This document shows, piece after piece, positions 34,109 to 44,330 of a stretch of 64,000 bases of DNA (position 1 is its first letter; each line of letters opens with the position of its first letter). Position numbers and translations under genes: made by a program. Origin of the DNA: Aurelia coerulea (Eukaryota > Cnidaria > Scyphozoa > Semaeostomeae > Ulmaridae); the NCBI GenBank assembly GCA_039566865.1, contig CM076955.1:18521501-18585500 (forward strand), written 5' to 3'. The notes beneath the pieces are model-generated. The model did no database searches. It was not told where the DNA came from and saw nothing but the letters and a program-made list of their open reading frames with translations.

Positions 34109-34696
34109 CAGGGTGTCCCAAAAAAATTGTGCCCCGTTTGTCTAAAGATTGCGACAAAACGGCAAGAGATTCTCGCCAAACTTTTGCATTATGGTGCTCT
34201 TCAGGTGTTCAATTAAAGTTTGCTACCATCCCCATGAAAATCCGTTGAAAAATGGTGGAGCTATGACCTTCAGGAGACCAAATTTTCCCGATCACTGAAA
34301 CCAGCGGTCGGCCATTTTGTCTTACTATTTTGCAGTGATAAATAGCTGCATGGATTGAAAATGAAACAACAGCCTCCAATGTCATAGCTCTCGTGCAAAT
34401 GCCAATAATCCTCGGAGAGTTCCACAATTTTTTACCTCACAAAAATTACTTTTTACCTCGCGTGAAGATACTTCAAAATAGCAAGACAAAATGGCCGACC
34501 GCTGGTTTCAGTCATCAGGCAAATTTGGTCTTCTGTAGGTCATAGCTCCATCACTTTTCAACGGATTTTTACGGGAATGGTTGCAAACTTTAATTGAATA
34601 TCTGAAGAGCAACATCATGCAAAAGTTTGGCGAGAATCTCTTGCCGTTTTGTCGCAATCTTCAGGCTAAAGGGGCACAATTTTTTGGGACACCCTG
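34109..34696. mobile_element. CAGGGTGTCCC foldback MITE (copy 1)
   Basis: Ends CAGGGTGTCCCAAAAAAATT and the complement, TA on each side (34107-34108, 34697-34698). The arms pair over most of 588 bp, with the inner block TGGCCGACCGCTGGTTTCAG mirrored. Close relative at 59378-59983. TA target and CAGGGTGTCCC ends fit Tc1/mariner-class derivatives. Confidence 0.9.
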
Positions 34697-34799
34697 TACA
34701 TTTACAGCATGACCGATATGTCAAGATTTTAGTTGCTGTAAGATAAAATAACAATAATAGTTGAAAAAATGCTCGGCAGAAAATTTTAGAAGTTGATCT

Positions 34800-35500
34800 A
34801 GAGCATGAATCCAATGAGAAAATAACGGGTGGGCCAAAAAAAGTAGCCCCAAGATAAATATTTAAAACTTTCCGAAAGCAAGATTTTAATAAAATTTATG
34901 TGGTACTAAGTTAAACATAAAATACATCTATTGAGTGAAAATCAGTTCATTATCAGCTGTGTCGACAGAGAAATGAGCATTTAAAAAGTTCATTGCGAAA
35001 ACCACTAGTGGGCGAGTCAATAAAAAGGCCCAGCGTTTGAAAAAATGCTGCTCCCTGAATATCAAAGCAATGCAGCCAGAACAGTATTGAAACCACTTGA
35101 GCGTCATGACAAGGGGTCGCGGACTCGATTAGGTCTGCTCTATTTCTGCGATCCCAGCGCTTGGCGCTGAAAAACGCAACTTCACCTTCACCTTCACCTT
35201 CACGTTCAAATAGGTCAGGCCCGTGCGGGGGGGTAGGGGGGGGGGTAGGGGGGGGGCTTCAGCCCCCCCAATAATTTTTTTTTATTCCCTATTGTTTTAA
35301 GAACAATGCCCCCCCCAATCCGAAGCTTCTTCCTAAATAGGTTCAGTAATTTACCCAGCTTTGATCAGCCATTGCTTCCCGTTGATATGAGAGATCTTCT
35401 GCAGAAAGCCCCTTTCGAAAACCTGCAAAACGAGTGAAAACAATGAGCAAAGTTTCGTTTGTTTTCCTTCCTAGCAATTATGACAATTTCATGCATTCAT
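34800..35500. other. Gene-free, one orphan transposon end and G-runs
   Basis: ACGGGTGGGCCAAAAAAAGT at about 34825 resembles a TA-class transposon end without a visible partner. Around 35225-35262 are several runs of 7-9 G, then CTTCAGCCCCCCC. A (CACCTT)n-like stretch lies at 35185-35212. No gene. Confidence 0.5.
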
Positions 35501-35507
35501 GTATTTT

Positions 35508-35584
35508 GTCCTCTTGGGAGAATGGAATCCCCCTGAATAAGTTCTTCATACTAGGGGGAAGACTTTTTCATTCCCCAAGAGGAT
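35508..35584. repeat. Short hairpin
   Basis: GTCCTCTTGGGAGAATGGAA and the near-complement TCATTCCCCAAGAGGAT, with a CCCCCT/AGGGGG inner pair. No target duplication seen. Confidence 0.6.
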
Positions 35585-35762
35585 AGCACGTGCTAAAGCG
35601 TGCTCAAGTCATTGCTGTATCATAAACATATTAGGGAAACTTGCCCATGATATTAGCACGTTTTTAAGGTTTCTCGAAGGGACTTTTTTAGAAAATCCCT
35701 TGTAAAATCTGAACGGAGTGACCGATTTCAGCCAGGAAAAATTCTAAAAATAATTGAACATA

Positions 35763-36255
35763 TCATAAGTTCCAAATCTTTAAAAAGGCTGGTGTAAAAT
35801 TGAGTGACCAATTTCTTTGAACTGAATGACTTCAAAGAAACTTTAGCTATTTCTCTATAATTCTACCGTTGGACTTTTCTGAAATCTTCAATATTTTCAG
35901 AATTAGAGTGTTTTCCTTCTTTTTGAATAATTCAAGAAAAAATTTCAATAAAACTTAAAACCATCGTAATTTCTAAACCGTTTGACGCAACATGAAATAA
36001 TTTCGTAGAAAACCAAAGTTTATGGATGTCTACAATATGGTATCAAGCAAAAGTCTGTCACTCTTCTTGATTATGATTTAGAAATTTGATGACGTCACAT
36101 CCTCAAATGAGTTGAAATGTAAGATACGCTGTAATTTCGAACAATGTTCAAAATTTCTGGAAAGTCCAACGGTAGAATTATAGATAAGTGTCTAAAAGTT
36201 TCTTTCAAGCCATTAAATCAGAAGAAATAGGTCATTGAATTTTACACCCACCTTA
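35763..36255. mobile_element. AGCATAGG foldback element E2, right end truncated
   Basis: The left end TCATAAGTTCCAAATC is intact-like. The right end stops at ACACCCACCTTA, lacking the final part of the inverted repeat seen in E1/E3/E4. A direct repeat ATTGAACATA nevertheless brackets it (35753-35762, 36255-36264, one base overlapping the call). Confidence 0.8.
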
Positions 36256-36269
36256 TTGAACATACTCAG

Positions 36270-36446
36270 CTATTCAATCAGATATTGCAAAATGTCATTG
36301 CTTATATACTCAGGGAGAAGTAGCCTATCAAGAAAATCACCAATTATCAACAATAACCCACCAACGCATTTATTGATTTCTGAACAATTTCCGTGCAAAA
36401 TACGTTTTCCTAGCTTCCAGTGGCAACAATAGGGATTCCAATGTAA
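36270..36446 (-). CDS. Candidate terminal exon, small Cys-containing protein
   Basis: Not a recognised family. On the minus strand an acceptor TTCTCAG precedes an open frame of 58 codons ending in TAG. The frame has a WNPYCCHWK segment, two more Cys (NCSEINKC), then the hydrophobic GGLLLIIGDFLDRLLLP. An 84-base candidate intron (36447-36530, with a TTTTTTTAC-TTTTAAC stretch) separates it from a 15-nt module, CAGATTCCTGCTAAG, bounded by CAAG and GTAAAT. The E2 transposon begins just beyond the stop. In another phase the join gives a shorter product ending VATGS. Without transcript data it may be chance; I list it because of the splice context and the array next to it. Confidence 0.22.
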   Translation of the reverse strand, partial: LHWNPYCCHWKLGKRILHGNCSEINKCVGGLLLIIGDFLDRLLLPEYISNDILQYLIE

Positions 36447-36499
36447 CTGAGAACTGATCTTCGTAATGTTAAAAGTAAAAAAATAGCGTTTGCAGGATG

Positions 36500-38830
36500 A
36501 CAAAATACGAGCTAAAATAAGTTTATTTACCTTAGCAGGAATCTGCTTGAAAAATAAAATTCATTTGAAAAGGATAATCTAGCGAAAATACCATTGGCTT
36601 GAGACAATAAGAGCTGAGCAAGGACAGATTTTGTAAGACAATAGCATCAGTTGCTTTTGTTCAGACCTGATCAATGGATTCAAAGCGATTAGCGATTGCA
36701 GACAAAGGAAATTCTCTCAACCAGTAATTCAAAACAAACAAAGCCGCACAAGTTTCTCTGAAACCCAGGTAGCTAGCACGCTCGTTGTGCATGCCAAAAA
36801 TGGTTTTCAATAGCAAACCTGGGCATACATCGAAAGAAGAAGGATATATCTAAACATCTACCTCGGGCATTCTATTTGTTTGGTTCAGAAGCTTAGCAGT
36901 AAGTGTTTTAATTACACCCAAAAAAGTACGAGAATTGAATCGCCTCCCAATCAGCTTTGAAGCAAACAAATAAAATGCCCGAGGTAAATATTTAGATACA
37001 TCCTCCTTCTTTCAATATATGCTAATGTTTGCTCTTAAAAATAATTTCTGGAAGGGACAACGAGCGCGCTAGCTACCTGGGTTCCAGAGAAACTTTTGCG
37101 GCTTTGTTTGTTTGGAATTACTTTTTGAAAGAATTTCCATTGTCTGCAATCGCTAATCGCTTTGAGTTTAGGTGTGAACAAAAGCAACTCATGCTATTGT
37201 GCTACAAAATCTGTCCTTGTTTAAGAGCTGAGAAATGAAAATCTGCTTGAAAAGAAAATTTGATTTTTAAAGATAATTGACACGTTGACTTATCATTCAA
37301 AGGCGAAAATTGGTGAAAATACAATTTGTAGGAGAGAATATGGGAGCAAAAGATTTTACTTACCTTTTCAAAAATGTGCTTGAAAGAAATAGATTTTAAA
37401 GAAGACTACCAATTTTTTAAGTAGGAATAACATAACTTCTCAAGTCAAGTTATCGTTCAAAAGTGCAATTTGGTGAAAATACAATTTTTAGGAGAGAATA
37501 TGGGAGGAAAAGATTTTACTTACCTTTTCAAAAATGTGCTTGAAAGAAATAGATTTTAAAACTACCAATATTTTTTTAAGTAGGAATAACAAAACTTTTC
37601 ATGTCAAGTTATCGCTCAAAACAAAAATTTGGTGAAAATACAATTTGTAGGAGAGAATATGGGAGCAAAAGATTTTATTTACCTTTTCAAAAATGTGCTT
37701 GAAAGAAATGAATTTTAAAAGTACCAATATTTTTTTAAGTAGGAATAGCGTAACTTCTCAAGCCAGCTTATCGTTCAAAAGTGCAATTTGGTGAAAACAC
37801 AATTTTTAGGAGAGAATATGGGACCAAAGGATTTTACTTACCTTTTTAAAATTTGCATGAAAGAAATAGATTTTAAAGAAGGCTACCATTTTTCAAAGTA
37901 GGAACAACAAAGCTTTTCATGTCAAGTTATCGCTCAAAACAAAAATTTGGTGAAAATACAATTCTAGGAGAGAATATGGGAGCAAAGATTCTACTTACCT
38001 ATTCAAAAATGTGCTTGAAAGAAATAGATTTTAAAGAAGACTACCAATAATTTTTTAAGTAGGAATAACAAAGCTTCTCATGTCAAGTTATCGTTCAAAA
38101 GTGCAATTTGGTGAAAATACAATTTTTAGGAGAGAATATGGGAGGAAAAGATTTTACTTACCTTTTCAAAAATGTGCTTGAAAGAAATAGATTTTAAAAC
38201 TACCAATATTTTTTTAAGTAGGAATAACAAAACTTTTCATGTCAAGTTATCGCTCAAAACAAAAATTTGGTGAAAATACAATTTGTAGGAGAGAATATGG
38301 GAGCAAAAGATTTTATTTACCTTTTCAAAAATGTGCTTGAAAGAAATGAATTTTAAAAGTACCAATAATTTTTTAAGTAGGAATAGCGTAACTTCTCAAG
38401 CCAGCTTATCGTTCAAAAGTGCAATTTGGTGAAAATACAATTTTTAGGAGAGAATATGGGACCAAAGGATTTTACTTACCTTTTCAAAATTTGCATGAAA
38501 GAAATAGATTTTAAAGAAGGCTACCATTTTGTAAAGTAGGAATAACATAGCTTGACTTAAAGATAATTGACACGTTGACTTATCATTCAAAGGCGAAAAT
38601 TGGTAAAAATACTATTTGTAGGAGAGAATATGGGAGCAAAAGTTACCTTTTCAAAAATGTGCTTGAAGGAAATAGATTTTAAAACTACCAATAATTTTTT
38701 AAGTAGGAATAACATAGCTTCTCATGTCAAGTTATCGTTCAAAAGCGAAATTTGGTGAAACTACCATTGGCAGGAGACTATAAGGACTGAACAAATTTTT
38801 ACTCACCTTGCACTAAACTGCTTGCAAAAT
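36500..38830 (-). repeat. 159-bp tandem array with microexon-like modules
   Basis: The landmark GGAGAGAATATGGGA recurs at 37331, 37491, 37650, 37809, 37967, 38129, 38288, 38447 and 38621, a period of about 159. The segment 37462-37910 is nearly identical to about 38100-38548, showing a four-unit higher-order repeat. Degenerate units extend to both sides, and element H1 (36617-37221) is inserted in one. On the minus strand most units read TTTCTTTCAAG, a 15-nt module CACATTTTTGAAAAG, then GTAAGT (example at 37524-37538), like a tiny symmetrical exon with acceptor and donor. Some units carry altered acceptors or GTAAAT donors. Confidence 0.92.
36617..37221. mobile_element. AACAAGG foldback element H1, 9-bp TSD
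   Basis: Ends AGCAAGGACAGATTTTGTA and the complement of AACAAGGACAGATTTTGTA. TAAGAGCTG flanks both sides (36608-36616, 37222-37230). The arms pair through GCGATTAGCGATTGCAGACA, CTAGCTACCTGGGTT and a central CCTCGGGCATTTTATTTG pair. One of seven copies of a family clustered at 49.6-55 kb. Non-coding; Mutator-like by TSD length. Confidence 0.9.
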
Positions 38831-39200
38831 AAATGGATTTTGATGATTGACATGATCGATGATTAGGGGATTGCCCGATGACGACTGAAGCTGCAATAAA
38901 ATTACCTTCTTCAATCTAGCGTTAGAGAGTGTAAGCCACTTTAAAATGCCCTTGACAAAGTTAAATGCGAGTATAGAAGAAATTCTACGGAGGCTCCTTA
39001 CGCTTTCCCTCCTGGAGGCGCATTTTCAAATTTAAGGCCTAACGAAGCCAGTTATGGCGCGTTGTAGATCGCTTGCAGTGGCTGGACAGTTTCGATTATT
39101 CGAGAGCAGAACAAGAACGAGGATTGTGCTTTTAATATTTAATTTATGCTAAGCATGCTTTAGTTCTTGTTCTTTTCTTAAAATTGATGCATATTTTTCC
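38831..39200. other. Gene-free stretch
   Basis: No recognised gene. If the microexon array were transcribed on the minus strand, its 5' exon should lie here or further right; minus-strand ATGs at about 38850 and 39035 precede donor-like sequences but nothing is distinctive. Confidence 0.35.
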
Positions 39201-39724
39201 AGCATAGGTTCCAAATCTTTAAAAAGCCTGGTGTAAAATTCAGTTACTTATTTCTTTGAACTGAATGCTTTCAAAGAAACTTCAGCTATTTCTCTGTAAT
39301 TCTACCGTTGGACTTTTGTGAAATCTTCAATATTTTCAGAATTAGAGTGTTTTTCTTCTTTCTCAAGGATTCAAGAAAATTTTCAATAAAACTTAAAACC
39401 ATCGTAGTTTCTAAACTGTTTGAAACAACATGAAATAATTTCGAAGAAAACCATAGTTTATGGATATGTACAATATGGTATCAAGCAAAAGTCTGTCACT
39501 TTTCTGGTTTATGATTTAGAAATTTGATGACGTCACACCCTCAAATGAGTTGAAATGTAACAAATGCTGAAATTTAAAAAAATATTGAAAATTTCTGAAA
39601 AGTCCAACGGTAGAATTAAAGATAAGTAACTAAAGTTTGTTTCAAGCCACTCAGTCAGAAGAAATAGATCACAGAATTTTACACCCACCTTTTTAAGTCA
39701 AATTAAAGATTTGGAAGCTATGCT
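39201..39724. mobile_element. AGCATAGG foldback element E3, 9-bp TSD
   Basis: Starts AGCATAGGTTCCAAATCTTT and ends ..GGAAGCTATGCT. TATTTTTCC flanks both sides (39192-39200, 39725-39733). It matches E1 and E4 along its length; 524 bp. Confidence 0.92.
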
Positions 39725-39743
39725 TATTTTTCCATTGATGTAA

Positions 39744-39880
39744 GTGGCTGCCGTAGTTGGAACTCGATGACATCATGTCCTTTCCAGCTATGGCAGCCAC
39801 AGAATATTTATATTTCGTTGTAGTTAGTTGTTTTCATTTGTGATAAAAAAAAGTGCTTTAGTTAATAAAGGACTGGAGGT
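39744..39880 (+). mobile_element. LINE/SINE 3' end with hairpin (copy 2)
   Basis: Arms GTGGCTGCCGTAGTTGGA (39744-39761) and TCCAGCTATGGCAGCCAC (39783-39800) pair with few wobbles around a 21-base loop, followed by TAATAAAGG near 39863. The loop and layout match the copy at 30084-30138 while the stems differ and still pair. It is the 3' end of a retroelement; the body is not recognisable. Confidence 0.6.
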
Positions 39881-39992
39881 ATGTTGCGAAGGTTGTTGAT
39901 TTTTGGGCATTAGGCCACGAGCTAAGATTGGCCTAGCTGCAGTTTTATCTTCCGACAGCCTGTGATTAAACGTAAATTAAGTGATCAACAAT

Positions 39993-40506
39993 AACATAGG
40001 GCTCAAATCTTTGAAAAGGTCGGTGCAAAATTCTATTGCAGTTTTCTTTGAAATAAATGGCTTGGATGGAACTTAGGGTTTTTTTGCTGTAAATCTGCCG
40101 TGGCAATTTTATTGATATCTTGATTAGTTTCAAAATGGCGGCATTTATCAAATTTGAGGCTATGACGTCATAAAATCTCTGAATGCTTAAGTAGCAAAGT
40201 TACAGATTTCTGCTTGTCACCATATTGTAGACGTTCATAAACTATGGTTTCTTTGAAGGTTATATAATGTTTCCTCTATTAGTTTAGGATTTATGACTGT
40301 TTAAATTTTTTCAAAATTTTCCATGATTTTTTTCAAAAATAATGAAATTGCCGCCATTTTGAACAAAATCAAGATATCCAAAAATTTCCACGGCAGATTT
40401 ACAGCAAAGTACCATAAGTTCCTTTCAAGCCATCCCATTCAAAGAAAACTGCAAAATAATTTTACACCGACCTTTTTAAAGATTTGAAAGATTTGAGCCC
40501 CATGCT
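39993..40506. mobile_element. AGCATAGG foldback element G2, 9-bp TSD
   Basis: AACATAGGGCTCAAATCTTT at the left and ..TTGAGCCCCATGCT at the right, flanked by ATCAACAAT at 39984-39992 and 40507-40515 (perfect). Same subfamily as G1. Confidence 0.9.
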
Positions 40507-40799
40507 ATCAACAATTTAATTAATGTGCCCAAACCGGATATCGTTGCAAAGAAGATACATCGTGCTTTCAGATGATTGGTATACATTACATCCTGTCAAA
40601 GTGCATATTTTTTGAAAGCTTTTATTCATAATTGGGTTGGGGTATATCTAAAACATTTTATCTAAAGTTCAATTCCCTTTCATGAATTTTCATCTCTTGT
40701 GTAATAAAGTTTTGGGAAATTGTTTTAAAAATTATTCGCACTTGTCTAACAGAAAATCTTAATTGATAGCAGACATTTCTCGTGGCATGTAATTTGAGA

Positions 40800-40910
40800 C
40801 AGACTATAGTAGTTTATTTTTAATCTCTGTGTCTATGGCCCCGGGGTAGTCATAGTCTTTTGCTCCTAGGGGTATCGTCCGAGTAGTATTGTAAGTAGCG
40901 TAATTTATGT
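40800..40910 (+). repeat. Retroelement tail repeat, relative of 7785-7845
   Basis: GGGGTAGTCATAGTC, TTTTGCTCC and GTAGTATTGTA align in order with the repeat near 7785-7845. No ORF. Confidence 0.45.
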
Positions 40911-40911
40911 A

Positions 40912-41195
40912 CCGGGTGCGTAATGCACTTTTGGCAGGCCACGATAAATCGTACACTGGACCGATTTTGATATATCACTTAATCTTTAGCAGAAAGCCTA
41001 TTAGATTCTAAGATTTTTTGCAAATTTTTCCATTTTCAATTTTTAGATCTACAGGCGAGTTTCTTAAAATTTTCGTTTTCGAAAACACTGAAAACGATCA
41101 AAAAACGTTGATCAAATTTTCTAAAGACTCATCATGAATGGACAATGAGAAAATGTTTTCAGCGTGATTTGGGGATTTGGAAATTGATCATTGTA
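40912..41195. mobile_element. One-armed fragment of the CCGGGTGCG MITE
   Basis: CCGGGTGCG, TTTTGGCAGGCCACGATAAA and TCTTTAGCAGAAAG match the left arm of 30491-31088 in order. The right arm is missing, so it is a truncated copy. Confidence 0.75.
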
Positions 41196-41199
41196 AACT

Positions 41200-41895
41200 T
41201 CTGCACGAGTGTTATTTTAAAAATTGGCTTGTTGCGAAATTCTGTAGTAGTTTCAATAAAGTGCCGCCCCAAAAGCCGTCACAAATCAAAAATGTAACAA
41301 AACTCCATGCTTGCTGGCCCCATGACTCTACTTCTCTTGTCTTTTAACCCCCTTGATAAAGGAACACAGCCTGCAGCAAAGCATACTTGTATTTATGTAT
41401 TGTAACTTTTCAATGGATATAAAAAAAAATCTTTCAATCAGCATAAAGCGAAAAATAAATTATTCCCTCGAATTTCCATGCATTTGTATTTCACGAAAAT
41501 TTTCCAGAGCACAACATGAGTTCAGGAAAACACGATATTTTTGCTATGCCGTAGACAAATTTGCAGCGTGCAGCGTTTGCAGGAGAACATGTCCATTCAA
41601 ACAACGCATTCAGTGTGTATCACAATAAAAAAAATTCACTTAGATGATAAAAACAAGCTTACGTAAAAAAAGAAACAAGAAAAACAGCCAAAGCAATCAG
41701 TTCTCGCGTGCTTTAGCTTTCTATATTTAAACAACGTTATCTTAAAATAGTGCTCTTACGATTTAACATTAAATATTAAAGAGCATGCACATGTTGTAGC
41801 AATTTTCAAAAACCAATGCACGTAAACAGCGGCTTCGTCATGTAGTGTCTGCTGAGTCACTAATATGTATCCGATGTTTCAAAATCAGAAATTGG
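41200..41895. other. Gene-free stretch with an unrecognised ORF
   Basis: A plus-strand frame at 41353-41628 (91 codons) includes a Cys-containing end but has no splice context or known domain. Nothing else seen. Confidence 0.35.
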
Positions 41896-41898
41896 ATC

Positions 41899-42094
41899 AA
41901 AGGCACACTGTCCCCTTGATGAATGAAAGAAATCGATAAAGATCTCCATTGAATATTCCACAAATTTACGCTAATTTCCTTTATTCAACTAAGGCAGGAT
42001 CATTCATGCGTAATTTTCATGGTCATGAAAATTATGCATGAATGACTTTGCTTTCTTTGGATAAAGCAAATTATCGAGGGAACAGTGTGCCTTT
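41899..42094. mobile_element. 196-bp MITE, AAAGGCACACTGT ends
   Basis: AAAGGCACACTGTCCCCTTG and the near-complement at the right end form inverted termini of about 21 bp. A central dyad TTCATGCGTAATTTTCATG with its complement makes an inner hairpin. No clear target duplication. Confidence 0.75.
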
Positions 42095-42112
42095 AAAGGC
42101 CAATCTCCATCA

Positions 42113-42271
42113 AGGTTAAGGTCCACTCAATGGAATTTTCCAAGCGGGCGGAATTTTAGACAATAAAAGGTCGCTCAGCCGTAACTTTCAATCAAATTCC
42201 AGAACGACATTTTCTCTTGCATACAATAGAAATTCCGCCCGCTCGGAAAATTCCCCTGATTGGAAATCAGA
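42113..42271. mobile_element. ~160-bp palindromic MITE R (copy 1)
   Basis: TGGAATTTTCCAAGCGGGCG (42130) is mirrored by CCCGCTCGGAAAATTCC, and the core AATAAAAGGTCGCTCAGCCG is shared with copy 2 at 51983-52146. Termini are imperfect. Confidence 0.78.
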
Positions 42272-42696
42272 CTTTTAAGCGAATTGAAGCGGTTGGCTCG
42301 TGAGATTGCCGGTGAAATGCAGGAAAAATCAATCTCTAATTGTTCCCGCGACTGCTGGCGAGACAATAGAAATTGAAATGGGAATTGAAAATTTAAATCA
42401 AACTGAGTAACATTTCGCTGGAAAGTTCAAGCAACTTGAACGTAAAGGCACTGAGTCCACATAAATAGCGCGCTCATGACCAATATCAACTTCTTTTCAA
42501 TCATAAAACAAAAGTTTTGCCTTAATCGCTATTGAAATTAAACCAAAGAAATTCCTGAGGATAATGCAAGGATTAAGAAGCCTTTGGGCTCCACTGCTAA
42601 AGACTTTCGTCATTAAGCACTATTGTGCGATAAAATTGATTTGTGAGCTAAGCAGCACAACCGTGAAACATTTAAAAATGGTTATCTACATGGCTT

Positions 42697-43490
42697 TGAA
42701 TAAATTGGTAAGTAGGTAAGTAACTTTTGAAAAAATAGGTAAGTAGGTAAGTAACTTGTGAATAAATTGGTAAGTAGGTAAGTAACTTTTGAATAAATAG
42801 GTAAGTAGGTAAGTAACTTTTGAATAAATAGGTATGAAGGTAAGTAACTTTTGAATAAATAGGAAAGTAGGTAAGTAGCTTTGAATAAATAGGAAAGTAG
42901 GTAAGTAGCTTTTGAATAAATAGGAAAGTTGGTGAGTAACTTTTGAATGAATAGGAAAGTTGGTAAGTAACTTTTGAAGGTAAGTAACTTTTGAATTAAT
43001 TGGTAAGTAGGAAAGTAACTTGTGAATAAAAAAAATTGCTAAGTAGGTAAGTAACTTTTGAATAAATAGGTAAGTAGGTAAGTAACTTTTGAATAAATTG
43101 GTAAATAGGTGAGTAACTTTTGAATAAATTGGTAAGTAGGTAAGTAACTTTTGAATGAATAGGTAAGAAGGTAAGTAACTTTTGAATAAATAGGAAAGTA
43201 GGTCAGTAGCTTTTGAATAAATAGGAAAGTTGGTGAGTAACTTTTGAATAAATTAGTAAGTAGGTAAGTAACTTTTGAATAAATAGGTAAGTAGGTAAGT
43301 AACTTTTGAATAAATTGGTAAATAGTTGAGTAACTTTTGAATAAATTGGTAAGTAGGTAAGTAACTTTTGAATAAATAGGTAAGAAGGTAAGTAACTTTT
43401 GAATAAATAGGAAAGTAGGTAAGTAACTTTCGAATAAATTGGTAAGTAGGTAAGTAACTTTTGAATAAATTGGTAAGTAACTTCAGGTAA
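42697..43490. repeat. 31-bp minisatellite rich in GTAAGT
   Basis: About 25 copies of a unit of the form TTTTGAATAAATAGGTAAGT plus AGGTAAGTAAC (31 bp), with point variants and a few shortened units. I counted roughly 30 instances of GTAAGT, many as AGGTAAGTA, the consensus metazoan 5' splice site on the plus strand. Non-coding. Confidence 0.95.
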
Positions 43491-43501
43491 GTTACTGTAA
43501 T

Positions 43502-43591
43502 CCTACCGAGAATGCTTTATCAGCTGCTATATTCAAGAAAAACATAAAGAATTGGAGTGGAGACAAATGCAAGTGCAAGATTTGTAGATAA
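43502..43591 (+). pseudogene. LINE ORF C-terminal remnant
   Basis: The frame reads ALSAAIFKKNIKNWSGDKCK and ends CKICR stop. A Lys-rich segment with W followed by a C-x-C-x-x-C cluster is how many CR1/L2-like LINE proteins end. Only about 30 codons are left, directly after the minisatellite. Family call by pattern. Confidence 0.45.
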
Positions 43592-43928
43592 CGGTTATTA
43601 GCATGTTATATTACATTGTGTAAAAGGTTTCTCTTTCTGGTAAAAATTTATTTGTCTTGTATTCTTCTTTTTTCTTACAGGTTTCTTTTTTCTTGTAAAT
43701 TGTTGGTGTAAAGTAGTTCATATAATCGTAATGTAGAACTATAACTTTAAATAATTTAAAATAAATTGATTATCATTTTTATCATCTTCGAGTTGACTCC
43801 TACATTTAATATATTGGAGGCATGGTTCATCAAATGTCAAGCTACAACAAGTAGCATCAGAGACTCAATATGTTCCTTAGTATCCCAGCTGTTCCAAGGA
43901 GGGCTGATTTTTGGATGCAGTGAATGTC

Positions 43929-43947
43929 ATTATTATTATTATTATTA

Positions 43948-43990
<43 letters not shown>
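43929..43990. repeat. (ATT)n microsatellite
   Basis: About 20 ATT units with one GTT interruption. A second short (ATT)n with interruptions lies at 44283-44330. Confidence 0.95.
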
Positions 43991-44330
43991 GCATTAAGCA
44001 TTAAAGAGCATCGGACTTTCGGAACTTGCGTCAAAAAACATTGTTAGAAAGATAATAAACATTTGCATAAGGACAACATATTACTTATTCTGTAGGAAAG
44101 ACAAAGACTGGACCAATCCAGACCTTTTAACATTTTAAAGATGTAAAGACTGTTGAAGGCAGTAAGACTGACTAATATGCCCTTTTATGGAGAGTGCTAG
44201 TCACATATATTCTTTGTACTGTAGATTTTACATTTTAATTCTTTATCTGATTGTAAGCTTTATTTATGAGAATGAAAGTTTCCATTATTATCATTATTGT
44301 TATTATTATTATTATTGCTATTATTATTGT

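Noticed and set aside
35344..35420. Minus-strand exon-like segment after TTTTGCAG
   Set aside because: Acceptor-like, but the frame stops quickly and no donor or family is evident.
42697..43490. CRISPR-like or telomere-like repeats
   Set aside because: A 31-bp unit with no spacers is an ordinary minisatellite.
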